This document shows positions 1 to 8,066 of a stretch of 22,097 bases of DNA, in pieces. Under the pieces are notes generated by a model. That model did not search any database. It was not told the origin of the DNA and saw only the letters and a list, made by a program, of their open reading frames with translations. The translations under genes were made by a program, and so were the position numbers. The stretch's first letter is position 1. Every line of letters begins with the position of its first letter. The DNA is from Pseudomonadota bacterium. Lineage in GTDB: Bacteria > Pseudomonadota > Gammaproteobacteria > Burkholderiales > Thiobacillaceae. The stretch is taken from positions 1 to 22,097 of the forward strand of contig JAUPLV010000014.1 of NCBI GenBank assembly GCA_030836725.1. The letters run 5' to 3'.

Positions 1-1345
1 GAAAGAAGAAGACCTGATCAAGGGCGACAAGCACATTCTCGTCGCCTACCACATGCAGCCCGCCACGGGCTACGGCTACCTTGAAGTCGCGGCGCACATC
101 GCCGCCGAGTCCTCGACCGGCACCAACGTCGAAGTCAGCACCACCGACGACTTCACCAAGGGCGTCGACGCGCTGGTGTATTTCATCGACGAAGCCAAGG
201 GCATCATGAAGGTTGCCTACCCGAACGACCTGTTCGACCGCAACGTGACCGATGGCCGCGCCATGCTGGTTTCCTTCCTGACCCTGGCAATCGGCAACAA
301 CCAGGGCATGGGCGACGTCAAGCATCTGCAGATGCAGGACTTCTACGTGCCCTGGTCCATGCTGCGCCTGTTCGACGGCCCGGCCAAGGACATCACCGAC
401 CTGTGGGACATCCTCGGTCGCCCGCGCGTCGACGGCGGCTACATCGCCGGCACCATCATCAAGCCGAAGCTGGGCCTGCGTCCCGAGCCGTTCGCCAAAG
501 CGGCCTACCAGTTCTGGCTGGGCGGCGACTTCATCAAGAACGACGAACCCCAGGGCAACCAGGTGTTCTGCCCGACCAAGAAAGTCATCCCGCTGGTGTA
601 CGACGCGATGAAGCGCGCCATGGACGAAACCGGCCAGGCCAAGCTGTTCTCCGCCAACATCACCGCCGACGACCATTACGAGATGCTCGCCCGCGCCGAC
701 TACATCCTGGAGACCTTTGGCCCGGATGCGAACAAGGTCGCGTTCCTGGTGGACGGCTATGTCGGCGGCCCCGGCATGATCACCACCGCCCGTCGCCAGT
801 ACCCGCAACAGTACCTGCACTACCACCGTGCCGGCCACGGCGCGATCACCTCGCCTTCGGCCGTGCGTGGCTACACCGCGTTCGTGCTGGCCAAGATGTC
901 GCGTCTGCAAGGGGCTTCCGGCATCCACGTCGGCACCATGGGCTACGGCAAGATGGAAGGCGGCCGCGACGACCGCAACATCGCCTACATGATCGAGCGC
1001 GATTCCGCTGATGGTCCTTACTACCACCAGGAATGGCACGGCATGAAGCCCACCACCCCGATCATCTCCGGCGGCATGAACGCGCTGCGCCTGCCAGGCT
1101 TCTTCGAAAACCTGGGTCACGGCAACGTGATCAACACCTCCGGCGGCGGCTCCTACGGCCACATCGACAGCCCGGCGGCCGGCGCGATCTCCCTGCGCCA
1201 GTCGTACGAGTGCTGGAAGTCGGGCGCCGATCCGATCGAATTCGCCAAGGAGCACAAGGAATTCGCGCGCGCGTTCGAATCCTTCCCGGGCGACGCCGAC
1301 AAGATCTTCCCCGGCTGGCGTGAAAAGCTGGGCGTGCACAAGTAA
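1..1345 (+). CDS. cbbM: Form II RuBisCO large subunit, 5' end cut by window edge
   Basis: Form II ribulose-1,5-bisphosphate carboxylase/oxygenase fixes CO2 onto RuBP in the Calvin cycle; form II enzymes are assemblies of large subunits only. The reading frame is open from the first complete codon at position 2 (KEEDLIKGDKHILVAYHMQP), so the ATG at 53 is internal and roughly a dozen N-terminal residues lie outside the window; 447 residues are visible. Active-site signatures of the family are intact: the IIKPKLGL lysine strand, the carbamylated lysine in GGDFIKNDEPQGNQ (Lys codon 536-538), and the loop 6 lysine in GTMGYGKMEGG (Lys codon 950-952). The gene is followed by a strong hairpin terminator and then cbbQ and cbbO. 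The match to form II rather than form I is very clear from these motifs. Confidence 0.98.
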   Translation, partial: KEEDLIKGDKHILVAYHMQPATGYGYLEVAAHIAAESSTGTNVEVSTTDDFTKGVDALVYFIDEAKGIMKVAYPNDLFDRNVTDGRAMLVSFLTLAIGNNQGMGDVKHLQMQDFYVPWSMLRLFDGPAKDITDLWDILGRPRVDGGYIAGTIIKPKLGLRPEPFAKAAYQFWLGGDFIKNDEPQGNQVFCPTKKVIPLVYDAMKRAMDETGQAKLFSANITADDHYEMLARADYILETFGPDANKVAFLVDGYVGGPGMITTARRQYPQQYLHYHRAGHGAITSPSAVRGYTAFVLAKMSRLQGASGIHVGTMGYGKMEGGRDDRNIAYMIERDSADGPYYHQEWHGMKPTTPIISGGMNALRLPGFFENLGHGNVINTSGGGSYGHIDSPAAGAISLRQSYECWKSGADPIEFAKEHKEFARAFESFPGDADKIFPGWREKLGVHK

Positions 1346-1371
1346 GCACCTCCAGGCAGTAAGCGCGAACG

Positions 1372-1401
1372 ACGCCCCCGCCTTGCCGGGGCGTTGTTTT
1401 T
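1372..1401 (+). terminator. Rho-independent terminator after cbbM
   Basis: A 7-bp GC-rich stem pairs ACGCCCC (1372-1378) with GGGGCGT (1388-1394), with a 9-nt loop, and is followed by TTGTTTTT. It sits 27 nt after the cbbM stop. Because cbbQ follows on the same strand, partial termination here would let cbbM be made in large excess over its activase genes; that role is inference. Confidence 0.8.
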
Positions 1402-1455
1402 CGTAGGGTGCGCCATGCGCACCGCGTCAAACTGGTGCGCATGGCGCACCCTACG
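1402..1455. repeat. Perfect 22-bp palindromic repeat between cbbM and cbbQ
   Basis: The left arm (1402-1423, beginning CGTAGGGTGCGCCATGCG) and right arm (1434-1455) are exact reverse complements, separated by a 10-nt loop (1424-1433). The right arm ends one base into the cbbQ ribosome binding site (GGGAG, 1455-1459). From memory, this GTAGGGTGCGCCATG-type sequence is a dispersed REP-like repeat common in proteobacterial genomes. As RNA it would form a very stable hairpin just upstream of the cbbQ start. Confidence 0.85.
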
Positions 1456-1465
1456 GGAGTCGAAC

Positions 1466-2269
1466 ATGATCGACAAAGACCAGTACAAAATTGAGCAGGA
1501 ACCGTTCTATCAGCAGCAGAAGAACGAGGTCGCGCTGTACGAGGCCGCCTACCGCAACCGCCTGCCGGTGATGGTGAAAGGCCCGACCGGCTGCGGCAAG
1601 TCGCGCTTCATCGAGTACATGGCGTGGAAGCTGAACAAGCCGCTGATCACCGTGGCCTGCAACGAGGACATGACCGCGTCCGACCTGGTCGGGCGCTACC
1701 TGCTGGAGGCCAACGGCACCCGCTGGCTCGACGGCCCGCTCACCACCGCCGCGCGCATCGGTGCGATCTGCTATCTGGACGAGATCGTCGAAGCGCGCCA
1801 GGACACCACCGTGGTCATCCACCCGCTGACCGACCACCGCCGCACCCTGCCGCTGGACAAAAAGGGCGAACTGATCCACGCGCACCCCGATTTTCAGCTG
1901 GTGATTTCCTACAATCCCGGCTACCAGACGCTGATGAAGGATCTGAAGCAGTCGACCAAGCAGCGCTTCACCGCTTTCGATTTCGATTATCCCGATGCCG
2001 AGCTGGAAGCGCGGATCGTGGCGAAGGAAACCGGAATGGACGAAGCGGTGGCGGCAAAACTGGTGAAGATCGGCGGCGTCGCGCGCAACCTGAAAGGCCA
2101 CGGCCTCGACGAAGGCATCTCCACCCGTCTGCTGGTGTACGCCGCGACCCTGATCAAGGACGGCGTCGAGCCGCGCGATGCCTGCCGCATGGCGCTGGTG
2201 CGGCCGATCACCGACGACGCCGACATCCGCGATACGCTGGATCACGCGATCGACGCCACGTTTGCCTAA
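1466..2269 (+). CDS. cbbQ: RuBisCO activase AAA+ ATPase CbbQ
   Basis: CbbQ is the MoxR-type AAA+ motor of the CbbQO activase, which uses ATP to remove tight-binding sugar phosphates from RuBisCO. The 267-residue product has Walker A GPTGCGKS at residues 39-46 and a Walker B strand ending in LDE at 104-106, followed by the family sequence IVEARQDTTVVIHPL. The frame extends upstream to 1394, but the ATG at 1466 is preferred: it has a GGGAG ribosome binding site at 1455-1459 with 6-nt spacing, and the extra upstream residues would be encoded by the palindromic repeat. The gene lies between cbbM and cbbO, the usual order in form II clusters. Length and motifs are normal for the family. Confidence 0.96.
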   Translation: MIDKDQYKIEQEPFYQQQKNEVALYEAAYRNRLPVMVKGPTGCGKSRFIEYMAWKLNKPLITVACNEDMTASDLVGRYLLEANGTRWLDGPLTTAARIGAICYLDEIVEARQDTTVVIHPLTDHRRTLPLDKKGELIHAHPDFQLVISYNPGYQTLMKDLKQSTKQRFTAFDFDYPDAELEARIVAKETGMDEAVAAKLVKIGGVARNLKGHGLDEGISTRLLVYAATLIKDGVEPRDACRMALVRPITDDADIRDTLDHAIDATFA

Positions 2270-2277
2270 CCTATGAC

Positions 2278-2353
2278 GTAGGGCGCAATAAGGCGAAGCC
2301 GCATTGCGCCGCATGTCGAACGGTGCAATGCGCTTCGCTTATTGCACCGCTAC
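2278..2353. repeat. Nested palindromic repeat between cbbQ and cbbO
   Basis: This 76-bp block runs from GTAGGGCGCAATAAGGCG to GCTTATTGCACCGCTAC. The left half (2282-2310) and right half (2322-2348) are each imperfect palindromes with GCAAT/ATTGC ends, and the halves are also inverted copies of each other, so the block could fold as two short hairpins or one long one. It fills most of the gap and ends 16 nt before the cbbO start. Sequences of the type GGTGCAATGCGCTTCGC recur as dispersed repeats in proteobacteria; that is recollection, not a search. It differs from the repeat upstream of cbbQ. Confidence 0.75.
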
Positions 2354-2369
2354 AAGCGGGATCGACACG

Positions 2370-4739
2370 ATGACCGAAACCGAATACCAGCATCCCCTGA
2401 TGGCGGCCTACTGGAAGCAGCTCGACACCGGTTTTCCGAAGGTGAAGGAGGTGTTCGAGGACGTCATGGCCGAGGCGCTGTCGGTGCTTTCAGCGGCGGG
2501 GCGAGACGCCTACCTCGAGGCGGGCCGGGTCATCGGCAAGCTGGGGCGCGGCGAGGAGCCGATGCTGGCGTTCCTGGAAGAGTGGCCGTCCGCCGCGAAG
2601 GCGGTGGGCGAATCCGCTTTGCCGGCGGTGATGGCGCTGATCCAGCGCATGCAGAAGTCGCCCAACGGCCGCGCCATCGCGCCTTTCCTGCAGACGCTGG
2701 CGCCGGTGTCGCGGCGGCTCCAGTCCGTGGAGCAATTGCAGAATTATCTCGATGTGACCCTGGACCTGATGGAGCGCACCACCGGCTCGATCCACGGTCA
2801 CCACACCACCTTTCCCAGCCCGGGCCTGCCGGATTTTCTCGCCCAGGCCCCGAATCTGCTCAACCAGCTGACGCTGGCCGGCCTCAAAAACTGGGTGGAA
2901 TACGGTATCCGCAACTACGGCACCCACCCCGAGCGGCAGAAGGATTTCTTCAGCCTGCAGTCGGCCGACAGCCGCGCGGTGCTGCAGCGCGAGCGCCACG
3001 GCACCTTGCTGGTGGACGTCGAGCACAAGCTGGACCTGTACCTGCGGGGGCTGTGGCAGGACGGCGACCACCTGGTGCCGTACTCCACCGCGTTCGACGA
3101 AATCCGCAAGCCGATCCCGTATTACGACAAGCTCGGCATCCGCCTGCCGGACGTGTACGACGACTGGATTTCTCCCCCACCCCCTGGAGGGGGAGGGGTC
3201 GGGGGAGAGGGGGGCCGCGCGGGCGCTCCCTCTCCCGGCCCGCTGGGCCACCCTCTCCCGCTTGCGGGAGAGGGGATTTGCATCCCCGGCATCGACCGCT
3301 ACCGCGCGGTGCTAGCCCACATCGTCGGCCACCGCCGCTGGTCCGAGGCGCAGATCGCCGACAACTGGAGTCCGTTCCAGCGCATGGCGGTGGAGTTCTT
3401 CGAGGACTGCCGCATCGAGACGCTGCTGATCCGCGAATACCCCGGCCTGCGCCGGCTCTTTCTCGCGCTGCATCCCAAGCCGCTGGAGGCCGCCTGCGAT
3501 CCGGAAACCACCTCCTGCCTGCGTCACCGCATGGCGATGCTGTCGCGCGCGCTGCTCGATCCGGAGCACGGCTACGCCGATGCGGCACTCAATGACTTTG
3601 TCAGCCGCTTCCACGCCATCATGGACAAAGGCGAATCCAGCACCGGCGAAATCGCCACGCTGGCGCTGTCCTACGTCGCCAAAACCCGCCGCCAGAGCGA
3701 CCAGTTCGCCAAAATCCATTTCGACGACACCGTGGTCGACTACCGCGACGACAACCGCCAGCTGTGGAAATTCATCGAGTCCGGCGACGAGGAAGAGGCA
3801 TTCGACGAGAAGCGCAAGATCGAGCCGGGCGAGGAAATCCAGGGCCTGCCGCCGCGCCACTATCCCGAGTGGGATTACAGCAGCCAGACCTATCGCCCCG
3901 ACTGGGCCAGCGTGTACGCCGCGCTGCATCCCAGCGGCAATCCGGCCGACATCGACAAGCTGCTCGCCAAGCACGGCGCACTCGCCAAGCGGCTGAAGAA
4001 GATGCTCGACCTCTTGAAGCCGCAGGACAAGGTGCGCATCCGCTACCAGGAAGAGGGCAGCGAACTCGATCTCGACGTCGCCATCCGTTCGCTCATCGAC
4101 TTCAAGGGCGGCGCCACCCCCGATCCCCGCATCAACATGAGCCATCGCACCGACGGCCGCGACATCGCCGTGATGCTGCTGCTGGACCTGTCGGAATCGC
4201 TTAACGAAAAGGCGGCGGGAAGCGACCAGACCATCCTCGAACTCAGCCAGGAAGCGGTTTCGCTGCTGGCCTGGGCGATCGATAAGCTGGGCGATCCGTT
4301 CGCCATCGCCGGCTTCCATTCCAACACCCGCCACGACGTGCGCTATCTGCACATCAAGGGCTACGGCGAGCGCTGGAACGACGACGTCAAGGCGCGCCTG
4401 GCCGCGATGGAGGCGGGCTACTCCACCCGCATGGGCGCGGCGATGCGCCATGCCGCGCATTACCTCGCCGCCCGTCCGGCCGACAAGAAGCTGATGCTCA
4501 TCCTCACCGACGGCATGCCGTCCGACGTCGACGCGCACGACGACCGCCTGCTGATCGAAGACGCGCGCCAGGCGGTCAAGGAACTCGACCAGCAGGGCAT
4601 CTTCCCCTACTGCATCAGCCTCGACCCCAAGGCCGACGAATATGTCGGCGACATCTTCGGCCATCAGTACACTGTCATCGACCGCATCGAGCGGCTGCCG
4701 GAGCGGTTGCCGCAGCTGTTCATGGCGCTGACCAAGTAG
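2370..4739 (+). CDS. cbbO: RuBisCO activase adaptor CbbO (von Willebrand A domain)
   Basis: CbbO is the substrate-recognition partner of CbbQ: one copy docks on the ATPase hexamer and contacts RuBisCO through its vWA domain. The product is 789 residues from the ATG at 2370, which has GGGAT about 8 nt upstream; the open frame starting at 2304 runs through the upstream repeat and is not used. The C-terminal vWA domain carries an intact MIDAS motif DLSES at residues 606-610, and further on LILTDGMPSDVDAHDDRLL. Residues 268-302 are an odd proline/glycine-rich stretch (SPPPPGGGGVGGEGG and on) encoded by a palindromic DNA repeat that has entered the gene in frame, between the conserved-looking DVYDDWI and GIDRYRAVLAHIVGHRRW segments. 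The gene otherwise looks intact to its stop. Confidence 0.95.
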   Translation: MTETEYQHPLMAAYWKQLDTGFPKVKEVFEDVMAEALSVLSAAGRDAYLEAGRVIGKLGRGEEPMLAFLEEWPSAAKAVGESALPAVMALIQRMQKSPNGRAIAPFLQTLAPVSRRLQSVEQLQNYLDVTLDLMERTTGSIHGHHTTFPSPGLPDFLAQAPNLLNQLTLAGLKNWVEYGIRNYGTHPERQKDFFSLQSADSRAVLQRERHGTLLVDVEHKLDLYLRGLWQDGDHLVPYSTAFDEIRKPIPYYDKLGIRLPDVYDDWISPPPPGGGGVGGEGGRAGAPSPGPLGHPLPLAGEGICIPGIDRYRAVLAHIVGHRRWSEAQIADNWSPFQRMAVEFFEDCRIETLLIREYPGLRRLFLALHPKPLEAACDPETTSCLRHRMAMLSRALLDPEHGYADAALNDFVSRFHAIMDKGESSTGEIATLALSYVAKTRRQSDQFAKIHFDDTVVDYRDDNRQLWKFIESGDEEEAFDEKRKIEPGEEIQGLPPRHYPEWDYSSQTYRPDWASVYAALHPSGNPADIDKLLAKHGALAKRLKKMLDLLKPQDKVRIRYQEEGSELDLDVAIRSLIDFKGGATPDPRINMSHRTDGRDIAVMLLLDLSESLNEKAAGSDQTILELSQEAVSLLAWAIDKLGDPFAIAGFHSNTRHDVRYLHIKGYGERWNDDVKARLAAMEAGYSTRMGAAMRHAAHYLAARPADKKLMLILTDGMPSDVDAHDDRLLIEDARQAVKELDQQGIFPYCISLDPKADEYVGDIFGHQYTVIDRIERLPERLPQLFMALTK
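3171..3275. repeat. Palindromic repeat inserted in frame inside cbbO
   Basis: This 105-bp GC-rich block encodes CbbO residues 268-302. It holds two hairpins. The first pairs TCTCCCCC (from 3171) with GGGGGAGA further downstream, with CCCCCT/AGGGGG nested inside. The second is a perfect 11-bp palindrome, CCCTCTCCCGC (3251-3261) with GCGGGAGAGGG (3264-3274), around a TT loop. From memory, this CTCTCCCGC..GCGGGAGAG type is a widespread intergenic repeat; here it lies within a coding sequence, is a multiple of 3 long, and keeps the frame. Confidence 0.8.
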
Positions 4740-4938
4740 CCATGGATTGATGCGCCATGTCTGCCTGAAGGCGGTGGATATCGCCGAGCTGCCTTACAAT
4801 CGCATACGCGTTCACCTGTTGCCCGGCTATCACTCCCAGATTCGGGTTGCACGGGGGCGGCAAACTGCTTGGGAAGGTTCCTCGGGCAGGCGCTGACTCA
4901 CAAGCCAGGGTTTGTCCGTACCAACTTTCGAGTAATTC
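4740..4938. other. 199-bp gap between cbbO and the polysaccharide operon
   Basis: I see no gene and no clear hairpin terminator after cbbO. A TACAAT hexamer at 4795-4800 is a possible -10 box for the downstream polysaccharide operon, but there is no recognisable -35 at the right spacing. A GGCGGTGG at 4770-4777 resembles the ops/JUMPstart core only partly. The permease start at 4939 has GAG about 7 nt upstream. Confidence 0.3.
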
Positions 4939-5736
4939 ATGACCGGTAGCATTTTCTCCACCTTTTGGCGCCATCGCAGCCTCGTGCTTGAGCTGGCGAA
5001 GAGGGAGTTTTCCAGGCGATACCGGGGGTCGTTCGGGGGCATCGTCTGGTCATTTGCCCAGCCGCTGTTCCTGCTTTCCGTCTACACCATTGCCTTCGGC
5101 GTCATCCTTCAAACGCGCTGGGGCTTTTCCGGCGGCACGATCGACTATGCGTTGATGCTCTTTGCCGGGCTGATCGTCTTCAATGCCTTTTCCGAATGCC
5201 TGAACAAATCCACCACGCTGGTGACGGACAATCCAAATTTCGTGAAAAAAATTGTTTTCCCGCTGGAGTTGTTGCCGGTCATCGCCGTAACAACCGCCCT
5301 GGCCCACGCCATGATTGCCATGGTCGCGTGGTTCCTCGGCTACATCCTCTTTTTTGGCGCGCCTCAATTGACGGCTATTCTGTTCCCGCTCATTTTGCTG
5401 TGCTTCGCCCCGGTTCTGCTCGGGCTGGGGTGGCTGCTGTCGGCGCTTGGCGTCTTCGTCAGGGATATCGGGCAGTTGACCGGCATGTTCAGCCACGCCC
5501 TGATGTTCCTGACCCCCATTTTCTACAGCATCGAAACCGCCCCGCCGCTGCTGCAAAACCTGCTGAAACTGAATCCGCTGACTTTCATCGTGGTGCAATT
5601 CCGGCTGGTCCTCTTTCATGGGCAAATGCCTTCCCTGGGAGGTCTGGCGGTGTACTTCGCGCTGGCCTGCCTTTTTGCGTGGGCTTCGCTCGCCGTGTTC
5701 AGGCGGTTGCGCCCCGTCTTTGCGGATTTGGTGTAG
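4939..5736 (+). CDS. Polysaccharide ABC-2 type exporter permease (Wzm-like)
   Basis: This 265-residue inner-membrane protein has the layout of ABC-2 permeases that export O-antigen or capsular polysaccharide: a short cytoplasmic N-terminus with LELAKREFSRRYRGSFGGI, then about six hydrophobic segments, including FLLSVYTIAFGVIL, AHAMIAMVAWFLGYILFF, LILLCFAPVLLGLGWLLSAL and a C-terminal VYFALACLFAWASLAVF. The family sequence FTPIFY is represented by FLTPIFYSIETAPPLL, and NPLTFIVVQFRLVLF follows as usual. It lies 3 bp upstream of a Wzt-like ATPase, so the two form one transporter. It is the first gene of the glycan operon. The exact glycan cannot be read from the permease. Confidence 0.93.
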   Translation: MTGSIFSTFWRHRSLVLELAKREFSRRYRGSFGGIVWSFAQPLFLLSVYTIAFGVILQTRWGFSGGTIDYALMLFAGLIVFNAFSECLNKSTTLVTDNPNFVKKIVFPLELLPVIAVTTALAHAMIAMVAWFLGYILFFGAPQLTAILFPLILLCFAPVLLGLGWLLSALGVFVRDIGQLTGMFSHALMFLTPIFYSIETAPPLLQNLLKLNPLTFIVVQFRLVLFHGQMPSLGGLAVYFALACLFAWASLAVFRRLRPVFADLV

Positions 5737-5739
5737 GCG

Positions 5740-7038
5740 ATGGCCGATCTCGCCATTTCCGTCCAGGACGTCAGCAAGCGCTATCTCGCTTTCGACAGCC
5801 AGCGAGCGCGGCTGCGCAACATGCTCCAGCCGTCGCGGACGGAAGGCGCGAGCGAAATATGGGCTCTCAGGGACATCGGCTTCGAGATCGCGCGCGGCGA
5901 GGCCGTCGGCATCATCGGGCGCAACGGCAGCGGCAAGAGCACCCTGCTGGAAATCATCACGCAAACACTCACCCCAACCACGGGCGCCGTTCAGGTCCAG
6001 GGCCGGGTTGCCGCGTTGCTGCAACTCGGCAGCGGCTTCAAGCCGGACTACACCGGGCGGGAAAACGTTTTTCTCAATGGGATGCTGCTGGGCCTTTCCC
6101 GCGCCGAGATGGAAAACCGCTTCGACGAAATCGCCGCCTTCGCGGACATCGGCGATGTGCTGGACCGGCCCGTCAAGACCTACTCCAGCGGCATGCTGGT
6201 TCGCCTGGCCTTCGCGGTGCAGGTGGCCATCGATCCGGACATCCTGATCATCGACGAGGCCCTGAGCGTGGGCGATTACTTCTTTCGCCAGAAATGCTTC
6301 GGACGCCTCCGCCAGTTGCGGGATCAAGGTTTGACCCTCCTGTTCGTTACGCACGACACGGGCACGGTGACGAACATCTGCAATCGCGTTTTGTATTTGC
6401 AGAAAGGCAGGCTGCGCCATGACGGCGACCCTTATCAAGGCGTCCGGGCGTACCTGGGGCAGGACCGGGATGCGGAGGCCAGCTCGCCGGGAAGCCTCGC
6501 AGCGGAAGGCAGGGCACCGGAGCTTCTGCAGCAGGAACTGCCCGAGGAGGCGCAATGGCGACGGGCTCAGGGGAGTCGCCCCGGGCCGGGTGGATTGCTG
6601 GCGGTCCGTATTTTGAATTCGGAGGGCGAACTGGCCACTTCGGTGCGGATGAAGGAAACCATCAGGGTGCAGGTCTATTTCGCGCCCGATCCCGAGTGCC
6701 GAGCCCACATTTATCTGCGGTTGAAGAACCGTTTCGACCAGATCGTTTTCACGACCGGCACCTATTTTCTGGACCTTCCCATCGTCGAGCTTCAGCAAAA
6801 TCAGCTTGCATTGGCCGAGTTCGAACTGGAAATGAGCCTGGGCGGCGGCGGCTATTCGCTGCTGGTCATAATGGGTTACCCCGAGCCGCCCAATCGGATG
6901 GGCGCCATTCTCGACCAGACCGGTCCCATCGGCCCTGTCGTCGTCGAGGGCCGCTATGAGCATGAGAAGGTTCCCTTTCTGGGGCCGTTCGGGTTGCCTG
7001 TATCCGCCCGGTTGATTGAAACGAATATAGGAAGATGA
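5740..7038 (+). CDS. Polysaccharide ABC exporter ATPase with glycan-binding C-terminus (Wzt-like)
   Basis: This 432-residue protein powers polysaccharide export with the preceding permease. The ATPase half (about residues 1-235) has Walker A GRNGSGKST (60-68), the signature region YSSGML (148-153) typical of the Wzt branch, Walker B ILIIDEAL (168-175) and the H-loop histidine at 205 (VTHD). After a linker rich in Ala, Gly and Glu (about 240-275), residues from about 280 form a beta-rich domain (VRILNSEGELATSVRMKE onward) matching Wzt C-terminal domains, which recognise the finished, end-capped glycan. In known systems the cap is often a methyl or phosphate group; here the neighbouring sulfotransferase and methyltransferase-like genes are candidate terminal modifiers, by inference. 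The start codon lies 3 bp after the permease stop. Confidence 0.93.
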   Translation: MADLAISVQDVSKRYLAFDSQRARLRNMLQPSRTEGASEIWALRDIGFEIARGEAVGIIGRNGSGKSTLLEIITQTLTPTTGAVQVQGRVAALLQLGSGFKPDYTGRENVFLNGMLLGLSRAEMENRFDEIAAFADIGDVLDRPVKTYSSGMLVRLAFAVQVAIDPDILIIDEALSVGDYFFRQKCFGRLRQLRDQGLTLLFVTHDTGTVTNICNRVLYLQKGRLRHDGDPYQGVRAYLGQDRDAEASSPGSLAAEGRAPELLQQELPEEAQWRRAQGSRPGPGGLLAVRILNSEGELATSVRMKETIRVQVYFAPDPECRAHIYLRLKNRFDQIVFTTGTYFLDLPIVELQQNQLALAEFELEMSLGGGGYSLLVIMGYPEPPNRMGAILDQTGPIGPVVVEGRYEHEKVPFLGPFGLPVSARLIETNIGR

Positions 7039-7042
7039 GCCT

Positions 7043-8029
7043 GTGAAAACCAGAACGAGCCGTGTTTTACATATTACCCAGGAAAAATGCGGCAGCCAGT
7101 GGGTGCGCGATGTCCTGTCGGCGCCCGAGATCGTGGCTATTTCGGGACACCCGCATTCGGGAATTTCGCTGAACATCAATGCGTGCAACCGGCTGGAGAT
7201 CCCCGATCACACGTTCAGCGGCCCGATTTACGGGATGAACCAGTGGGAGTGGCAATACTGGAAGCGCCCCGGCGACAAGGCGGTCGTCGTGCTGCGCGAT
7301 CCACGGGACCTCATGATCTCGCTGATGTTTTCCGTGCTGTATAGCCATGTCTCGGATGACAGGATCGATTCGCGCAGGCGCGTGCTGCACGACATTCCGA
7401 GCGATGAAAAAAGAGTGGCATACCTGATCCCAAGCTCAATCGGGACGCGGCTCCGGATGTACAGGACCTGGATCGACGGCGTGCATGAAGATGCCCTGGT
7501 CCTGCGCTATGAATCGCTGGTGGCGAACCAGCATGCCGAATTCGGGAAGGTTTTCGACTGGCTGGGCTGGAAAATTCCGCAGGAAATACTGTGTGCCGTG
7601 GTCGACCGCCTGTCCTTCGAGGCCCGCAGCGGTCGAAAGCCCGGCGCCACCGACAAGTTCAGCCATTACCGCCGCGGCGTGCCGGGGGACTGGCGGAATT
7701 ATTTTGTCCGCCAGAACGGCGAGCAATGGGAGCGCCTGTACCCGGGGTTTCTGCGTGAGATCGGGTATGAGGAAAGCGACGACTGGTGGCGCGATCTGCC
7801 CGAGACGCTGGCCGGGGATACGTCCGGCGAACCCGAGGGCGCTGGAAAAGTTGACCCGCAGGCAGCGATGATCGAGGTGCTGCAGAACAAGCAGCAGCAG
7901 TTGCAGCAGGGGCTTGTCGATAAAGAGCGGGTGATTCAGCAACTCCTCGTCGAGCGCGAAGCAGGAAAGCTGTCGGCCGGCCGCAAGTCTTTCATTTCCA
8001 GGCTAAGCGAGAGGTTGAGAGGGAAATGA
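7043..8029 (+). CDS. Sulfotransferase with C-terminal coiled coil
   Basis: This 328-residue product looks like a PAPS-dependent carbohydrate sulfotransferase. The N-terminal phosphosulfate loop is HITQEKCGSQWVRDVL (KCGSQW at 15-20), and the 3'-phosphate strand is VVVLRDPRDLMISLMFS (RDPRD at 85-89). The region WIDGVHEDALVLRYESLV and a late RSGRKPGATDKFSHYRRGVPG are typical of the family, the latter being the RxGxxG-like end that binds PAPS. Residues 276-328 form a Gln/Lys-rich coiled coil with DKERVIQQLLVEREAGKL, resembling tails in the next two genes. It starts with GTG; AGGAAG at 7029-7034, 8 nt upstream, supports that start, 4 bp after the ATPase stop. The substrate is unknown. Confidence 0.85.
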   Translation: MKTRTSRVLHITQEKCGSQWVRDVLSAPEIVAISGHPHSGISLNINACNRLEIPDHTFSGPIYGMNQWEWQYWKRPGDKAVVVLRDPRDLMISLMFSVLYSHVSDDRIDSRRRVLHDIPSDEKRVAYLIPSSIGTRLRMYRTWIDGVHEDALVLRYESLVANQHAEFGKVFDWLGWKIPQEILCAVVDRLSFEARSGRKPGATDKFSHYRRGVPGDWRNYFVRQNGEQWERLYPGFLREIGYEESDDWWRDLPETLAGDTSGEPEGAGKVDPQAAMIEVLQNKQQQLQQGLVDKERVIQQLLVEREAGKLSAGRKSFISRLSERLRGK

Positions 8030-8066
8030 ACCAGGCGATGTCCCTGCTGGCCGAGCCGAGGTCGGC

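Noticed and set aside
1394..1465. Upstream start for cbbQ at 1394
   Set aside because: The extra residues are encoded by the terminator tail and the palindromic repeat; the ATG at 1466 has a well-spaced GGGAG.
3171..3275. Frameshift or break of cbbO by the repeat
   Set aside because: The block is a multiple of three and contains no stop in the cbbO frame, and conserved sequence resumes after it, so the gene is not broken.
4770..4777. ops/JUMPstart element ahead of the polysaccharide operon
   Set aside because: GGCGGTGG matches only part of the GGCGGTAG core and the rest of the JUMPstart sequence is missing.
5050..7188. Long antisense open frame of 712 codons
   Set aside because: It lies opposite the permease and ATPase genes, which are unmistakable; such long antisense frames are common in GC-rich DNA, and its translation has no recognisable domain.
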